The translations under genes were made by a program, and so were the position numbers. DNA of 64,000 nt from Lamellibrachia columna. Its lineage: Eukaryota; Annelida; Polychaeta; Sabellida; Siboglinidae. Within the stretch, counting starts at the first letter, position 1. The number at the start of each line of letters is the position of its first letter. Below the pieces are notes generated by a model that saw only the letters and a list, made by a program, of their open reading frames with translations, made no database searches and was not told the origin of the DNA. The stretch is from NCBI GenBank assembly GCA_963662155.1, contig OY759267.1, positions 31,228,976 through 31,292,975 on the forward strand, in the 5' to 3' direction. This document shows positions 57,853 through 64,000 of this stretch, piece by piece.

Positions 57853-58969
57853 CGATTGCATAGATCATTATAATCCAACTTGGATGCATCTTGGGAAATC
57901 TTGAGAAGAACACAGGATTGAATTTGGTGGATTTTATATTTGTCTAAAGCGTGGAATATTGATCGGATAAGTATTATTATTGTGTGTATATTAAACATAA
58001 ACTTACAAGAGTCCTTGTTTAGTCAATAGTTGCTGTTAAAATTTAGCTATAGGAGTAATTTATGGTAGTTTATATCGTAGTTCTCCGAGGACTCGGTAGC
58101 GCGAGCGATAATTAAGGGGGGGGTTGTTGTTTTCAGTTGATTGGGTACATAATACGAGACGTAATATTATTGTAAATAATTTAGTACATATTAAATATTG
58201 AAAACCTAAATATTTTGTTTTAGCAATATTTATTGTTAAAAGTTAGCCGTAGGTAGTAATTCAGTGTTATTTAAATAAGGTCACTGAAATTTCGTTAGCG
58301 CGAGCGATATTACGTTTTGTTAGTCAGCTGTTACGTAGAAAGTAAGTTGCAAGGCAGTAGCTGTAAATTTAATTAAGACATAATTAACATACTATAAAGT
58401 GTGTATTACAGCACAAAAACAGTCTTTGTGAAGACTACCTAGTATAAATTGATTATAAACGGATTATAAACAAATACAAATTTAATTTCTAACATGGCGC
58501 CGTGCAAACGCCAAGTAAAGGCGAAACGTAATTTGATATGCTCTAGCTGCGACAGCTGGATAGACTTTGCAAAGTCCGGGTGTGTAAATTCGTGGGCGGA
58601 GGTGCAGGCGGATGATTTCCATTTCGTGTGTAGGGGTGTAAGACAGTGAAACATCTGCAGGAGCATGTGATTGAGCTAAGGCATATGATTTTGATGATGA
58701 CAGGGCAGGGTGAGAGAGAAGTGAGCAGAGGTGGTGAGAATGATGAGAGCAGAGGTGGTGAGACCGAGGAGAGCAGAGGTGGTGAGACCGAGGAGAGCAG
58801 AGGTGGTGAGACCGAGGAGAGCAGAGGTGGTGAGACCAAGGAGAACAAGGAGAGCAGTGGCAATGTGAGGGAGAAAGCTGGTAAGAAGAAGAAAGATGAC
58901 AGAAGGCAGAGAATGCAACAAAAGAGAGGTAAGCGGGTGAGAGGAGAGGGATTGCCAGGTGGTATTTAA
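57853..58969 (+). mobile_element. Inserted LINE-like 5' region with zinc-finger start and acidic repeat
   Basis: Between gtatgtaagcaactc and tttaacattcttcgg the satellite and transposase are replaced by unrelated sequence. It has two copies of tagcgcgagcgata (about 58097 and 58298), then ATG 58494 opening MAPCKRQVKAKRNLICSSCD with a C-x2-C pair and SGCVNSW, as in PHD-like starts of LINE ORF1s. After a stop near 58645 the frame continues with an acidic/Arg-Gly repeat (ESRGGETE, 24-bp unit, about 58741-58840) and a Lys-rich end. No endonuclease or RT follows. The mobile-element label is inferred from these features and the sharp borders. Confidence 0.45.
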
Positions 58970-60441
58970 CATTCTTCGGCAATGAAGCACTGAATGATCG
59001 GTTAATGGATTCATTCTTGTCAGTTGTAAGTCTGTGTTGTGTCATCTGGAGTGCTGAATTTCCAAGTCGCATTTCTATTAATCCTTTAAGTGTTGCTCGG
59101 TCTTCATCTGTCATATTGAGTCGTGAAATGCTTTCGCATCACCGTCTGTTGCAACGAATTTTAGTCCGACCTGTTGTTGGGCAAAGCTCACTCCGATTTG
59201 GCGGCCTATTTCATATTCTGACATTGGATCGACCACACGAATCGTGACTGTACATCCTTGATGGCCTGTGCACGACACATTTTGACCTTGATTGCGAAGT
59301 GATGAGCCTTGTTTGCATAGCTTGTTTTCCATGTGAAAACCTAGAATCTCATGCTTGTCCGTCTGCCATTCAATCGCGGTTCCCACTGCTTGACTTGCAC
59401 TCTGTCCACAACCGTAGCTGTTTTTCAGGGATGTTGATTTGTACCTCACATCCATGCTTATATTGATTGGTGCATTTGCTGGAAGACCACGCAGAACATT
59501 TATCTCTGGTTTTTTTCCCTCTTCTGCTGTAGGTCATCAGTCGTGGACTGAGAAGTAATTGTGGCAACCCGGTTGGATGTCCTTTGCATCCCGCTTCGAC
59601 TTGGGGGAGGTGTGTTTGTTGTGGGCAGAATGTGTTGCAACTTTGTGTTTCCCATCGTTGTATCTTGTAGTCCTACATGGATGGCTACATTTGGTGCACA
59701 CGGTTTCTGACCACGACTGCCCGTGTTTACTTCGGAATACAGTTTATACATACGTGACTTGTAGTGACAGGCTGTACAGGACAATGACTGTTGCCAACAC
59801 AAACCAAATTTTTTCTCATGTACTTGGAAGTGTGGAAGAATACATGTGTCCTCTCTGCTAGCATGCTCTTTAAAGCAATCATTCCACATTGCTGCATTTT
59901 TGTCCAACCTAAGTAGACGCATTTCAGAAACTGCATGAATATTTGTCTGCACGTCAGCTTGAAGATAGATGTATGTTAGGTCAGGGCATTGATCAAGCTG
60001 TGGCCGTAGAATTTTGCTCGTGCATGGCCGGCCCTCTGCGTCTGAAACTGTCAGCAACCCTGAAGGAGTGGTTTGCACCACTCTGTCAAAGTCATCCTGG
60101 CTTAGCCGTGGCAACCAAACCCCACTGTTAACCCCACTGGGTTCCTGTTGGATTGCTGCATCTGATGGTTTGTGGTAACAGTGGCCGGTCTTGAAGCCAC
60201 CAATTTTCATCTTAATTCCACCAACAGGTGGACATTTCTCCTCGCTCTTTCTACTACTACTACTACTACTACTATCATGTGTTGTCTCCTCCATTGTAAA
60301 ATCCCAGGTAAATCCAAGTAAAATTACTAATGAAAGTGACAAAACCGTTATCTGAATGCAAAGACGTCTAATCCGCCTGAGAAACCAGATGACAGTGACA
60401 GGAGACCAGTATATTAGGGGGTGGGGTGGGGACCTCTTCAA
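58970..60441 (-). pseudogene. Mutator-like transposase, copy 2, 3' part lost
   Basis: Nearly identical to copy 1: frame 1 (60441-59500) with a shorter Ser run, frame 2 (59455-59111) and the start of frame 3, which ends at the insertion border near 58970, so the conserved SLPKNVKF block is where the foreign sequence joins. The A7 run and the ATGA overlap are the same as in copy 1. Point differences are few, so the two copies arose by a recent duplication. Confidence 0.85.
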
Positions 60442-62396
60442 ACTAGTGCAGCCTCCCTCTGATAAGTTACATCAAAGCAGAACAAGTCACATTATAATAT
60501 AATTACTTAGCAGTCAACTTTTGTTTATTTCAGTTAATTAGACACAGTCACCTTTACTCAAGTCCATGTGAAGAGCACACATCTATTGGGAGTTGAGAAA
60601 ATCCTGGACAGGCCAAGCTGTTATCTGATATGGCCTAGTGAGCTGACGTAACTGTTTCACATGGAAGGTGAGTTGTTTTTGAGGACTCCACTAAGTAGGT
60701 TATGTAATGTTATGCAATTCGACAAGTTGAGGTGTCTGTCTTTTCAGTAATCCACACTCAAAGGTGATATTTGGGTCTGTTTACATAGGTATATTGTGGC
60801 TCCAGGTAAAAAATTATTATAACTTTCAGTATGGAATAACAGCTGCCTATATAGAATTTGATTACAGAACACATGCTGGACTATTCCAAAAATTATGTTA
60901 CAAGTTTATTCAAGTGAGCTGAAAAAGTGAGTGTATTCGAGTATCGTACTAGAATACAGACTGTCTCAAGCTGAAGTAGCTCATATATGTGTGTTCTGCC
61001 CACCACAGGTGGTGGTTCCTAGTGTATGTAAGCAACTCCAACAACTAAGTAGGACATAGATTTTTTGCATGAATGCATGATTTTCATTTACCTTTATCAA
61101 CAGTCTAAATAAAAAAAAATTCTGCACAGTTACCATTTTTATTTGGGGTAAGACCACAGTTGACCTTCCTGTTTACTGTTTCACACGAATGTAGGGCATG
61201 CGAAATTGTGAAATGTGAACTTAATAAATTCATATTATGTGACATGAGTGCCTTTGAGCATGAATATTCACAGGTTTGTTTATAGAAGCTATTGGCTGTG
61301 AAATAGTGCATTTTTTTTAGAGTTAACTGGCGGAGGGATTTATGGGAATTGTTCTGCTATGGGCCACGTGGGCGCATGAATGCACGTCGGAAACTGCCAG
61401 CAATCCTGAAGGAGTGGTTTGCACCACTCTATCAAAGTCATCCTGGCTTAGCCGTGGCAACTAAACCCCACTGCCAACCCCACTGGGTTCCTGTTGGATT
61501 GCTGCATCTTCAAACTAGTGCAGCCTCCCTCTGATAAGTTACATCAAAGCAGAACAAGTCACATTATAATATAATTACTTAGCAGTCAACTTTTGTTTAT
61601 TTCAGTTAATTAGACACAGTCACCTTTACTCAAGTCCATGTGAAGAGCACACATCTATTGGGAGTTGAGAAAATCCTGGACAGGCCCAGCTGTTATCTGA
61701 TATGGCCTAGTGAGCTGACGTAACTGTTTCACATGGAAGGTGAGTTGTTTTTGAGGACTCCACTAAGTAGGTTATGTAATGTTATGCAATTCGACAAGTT
61801 GAAGTGTCCGTCTTTTCAGTAAACCACACTCAAAAGTGATATTTGGGTCTGTTTACTTAGGTGTATTGTGGCACCAGGTAAAAAATTATTATAACTTTCA
61901 GTATGGAATAACAACTGGCTATATAGAATTTGATTACAGAACACATGCTGGACTATTCCAAAAATTATGTTACAAGTTAATTCGAGTGAGCTGAAAAAAT
62001 TGAGTGTATTCGAGTATCGTACTAGAATACAGACTGTCTCAAGCTGAAGTAGCTCATATATGTGTGTTCTGCCCACCACAGGTGGTGGTTCCTTGTGTTT
62101 GTAAGCAACTCCAACAACTAGGTAGGACATAAATTTTTTGCATGAATGCATGATTTTCATTTACCTTTATCAACAGGCTAAATTAAATTTTTGTCTGCAC
62201 AATTACCATTTTTATTTGGGGTAAGACCACAGTTGACCTTCCTGTTTACTGTTTTACACGAATGTAGGGCATGCGAAATTGTGAAATGTGAACGTAATAA
62301 ATTCATATTATGTGACATGAGTGCCTTTGAGCATGAATATTCACAGGTTTGTTTATAGAAGCTATTGGCTGTGAAATAGTGCATTTTTTGGAGAGT

Positions 62397-62849
62397 TTAA
62401 CTGGCGGAGGGATTTATGGGAATTTTTCTGCTATGGGCCACGTGGGCGCATGAATACACGTCGGAAACTGCCAGCAATCCTGAAGGGGTGGTTTGCACCA
62501 CTCTGTCAAAGTCATCCTGGCTTAGCCATGGCAACCAAACCCCACTGCTAACCCCACTGGGTTCCTGTTGGATTGCTGCATCTGATGGTTTGTGGTAACA
62601 GTGGCCGGTCTTGAAGCCACCAATTTTCATCTTAATTCCACCAGCAGGTGGACATTTCTCCTCACTATATCTACTACTACTACTACTATCATGTGTTGTC
62701 TCCTCCATGTTAAAATCCCAGGTAAATCCAAGTAAAATTACTAATGAAAGTGACAAACCCGTTATCTGAATGCAAAGACGTCTAATCCACCTGAGAAACC
62801 AGATGACAGTGACAGGAGACCAGTATATTAGGGGGGGGGACATCTTCAA
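62397..62849 (-). pseudogene. Truncated Mutator-like transposase N-terminus, right unit
   Basis: A 150-codon frame like that at 56811-57269, with the same junction after LAVSD. One codon of the Ser/Arg region differs (SSSSRYSEE). Confidence 0.85.
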
Positions 62850-63731
62850 ACTAGTGTAGCCTCCCTCTGATAAGTTACATCAAAGCAGAACAAGTCACAT
62901 TATAATATAATTACTTAGCAGTCAACTTTTGTTTATTTCAGTTAATTAGACACAGTCACCTTTACTCAAGTCCATGTGAAGAGCACACATCTATTGGGAG
63001 TTGAGAAAATCCTGGACAGGCCCAGCTGTTATCTGATATGGCCTAGTGAGCTGACGTAACTGTTTCACATGGAAGTTGAGTTGTTTTTGAGGACTCCACT
63101 AAGTACGTTATGTAATGTTATGCTATTCGACAAGTTGAGGTGTCTGTCTTTTCAGTAATCCACAGTCAAAGGTGATATTTGGGTCTGTTTACATAGGTGT
63201 ATTGTGGCACCAGGTAAAAAATTATTATAACTTTCAGTATGGAATAACAACTGGCTATATAGAATTTGATTACAGAACACATGCTGGACTATTCCAAAAA
63301 TTATGTTACAAGTTCATTCGAGTGAGCTGAAAAAGTGAGTGTATTCGAGTATCGTACTAGAATACAGACTGTCTCAAGCTGAAGTAGCTCTTATATGTGT
63401 GTTCTGCCCACCACAGGTGGTTGTTCCTTGTGTATGTAAGCAACTCCAACAACTAGGTAGAACATAGATTTTTTGCATGAATGCATGATTTTCATTTACA
63501 TTTATCAACAGTCTAAATTAAAAAAAATTCTACACAGTTACCATTTTTATTTGGGGTAAGACCACAGTTGATCTTCCTGTTTACTGTTTCACACGAATGT
63601 AGGGCACGCGAAATTGTGAAATGTGAACTTAATAAATTCATATTATGTGACACGAGTGCCTTTGAGCATGAATATTCACAGGTTTGTTTATAGAAGCTAT
63701 TGGCTGTGAAATAGTGCATTTTTTTGAGAGT

Positions 63732-64000
63732 TTAACTGGCGGAGGGATTTATGGGAATTTTTCTGCTATGGGCCTCGTGGGCGCATGAATACACGTCGGA
63801 AACTGCCAGCAATCCTGAAGGGGTGGTTTGCACCACTCTGTCAAAGTCATCCTGGCTTAGCCGTGGCAACCAAACCCCACTGCTAACCCCACTGGGTTCC
63901 TGTTGGATTGCTGCATCTGATGGTTTGTGGTAACAGTGGCCGGTCTTGAAGCCACCAATTTTCATCTTAATTCCACCAGCAGGTGGACATTTCTCCTCAC
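63732..64000 (-). pseudogene. Truncated Mutator-like transposase N-terminus, cut by window edge
   Basis: Same fragment as in the other units. The 5' part lies outside the window. Confidence 0.85.

Larger units (their letters stand above)
60435..64000. repeat. Right satellite array, second part
   Basis: Unit starts at about 60435, 61506 and 62842; the last runs off the window. The 60435 unit is only about 1071 bp because its transposase part is deleted between gctgcatct (61503) and the next unit start, a junction inside the shared short word catct. Truncated transposase frames lie at 62849-62397 and from the edge to 63732. Confidence 0.95.

Noticed and set aside
1..64000. Operon-like or prokaryotic defence system
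   Set aside because: Intron-bearing genes, LINEs, SINE and satellites show a eukaryotic genome; no adjacent co-directional gene set of that kind exists.

Overview
The window looks like AT-rich nuclear DNA of a marine invertebrate, probably a lophotrochozoan such as a mollusc. That is inferred from GT-AG introns, fossil non-LTR retrotransposons, Mutator-like, Ginger-like and Tigger-like DNA transposon remnants, a tRNA-headed SINE and abundant mini- and satellite DNA. No species-diagnostic gene is visible, and nothing suggests a prokaryotic or viral genome.

Layout. Both edges carry the same tandem satellite in the same orientation (1-3030 and 55921-64000, unit about 1.32-1.34 kb). Each unit joins a roughly 0.9 kb non-coding module to the first few hundred bases of a Mutator-like transposase gene on the minus strand. 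Two longer transposase copies sit inside the right array (54022-55927 and 58970-60441). Between the arrays: LINE fragments and shuffled duplications (3.0-12.8 kb), a TIR-domain remnant (8.3-8.6 kb), a promoter-like NRF1/ETS/YY1 cluster (6.28-6.32 kb), a CR1-like LINE 5' part (13.7-15.6 kb), orphan exons (16.0-19.4 kb) interrupted by a 25-bp minisatellite and a SINE, a Mutator-like N-terminal gene and an SGNH-hydrolase-like exon both ending in TA repeats (22.0-23.6 kb), and two convergent LINEs (24.2-29.9 kb). Then come a Ginger-like integrase/Ulp1-protease element (31.3-34.0 kb) and a phase-consistent multi-exon gene of unknown function (34.0-37.4 kb). A quiet stretch follows (37.5-43.0 kb), then a LINE ORF1 (43.1-43.8 kb), a 271-bp satellite (45.1-47.2 kb), a DUF4806-type gene with a His/Asp-rich repeat (48.1-53.3 kb) and a His-Me-finger endonuclease-like ORF (53.3-53.8 kb).

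Most coding sequence is of mobile-element origin and broken. The best candidates for intact genes are the 34.0-37.4 kb gene and the DUF4806-type gene, whose exon phases can be followed by eye. The most unusual points are the transposase-derived satellite, a correctly phased A AAA AAC heptamer at the first ORF junction of the Mutator-like transposase, and the two phase-consistent genes lying among transposon remnants. All calls are by reading alone; no database search was run.
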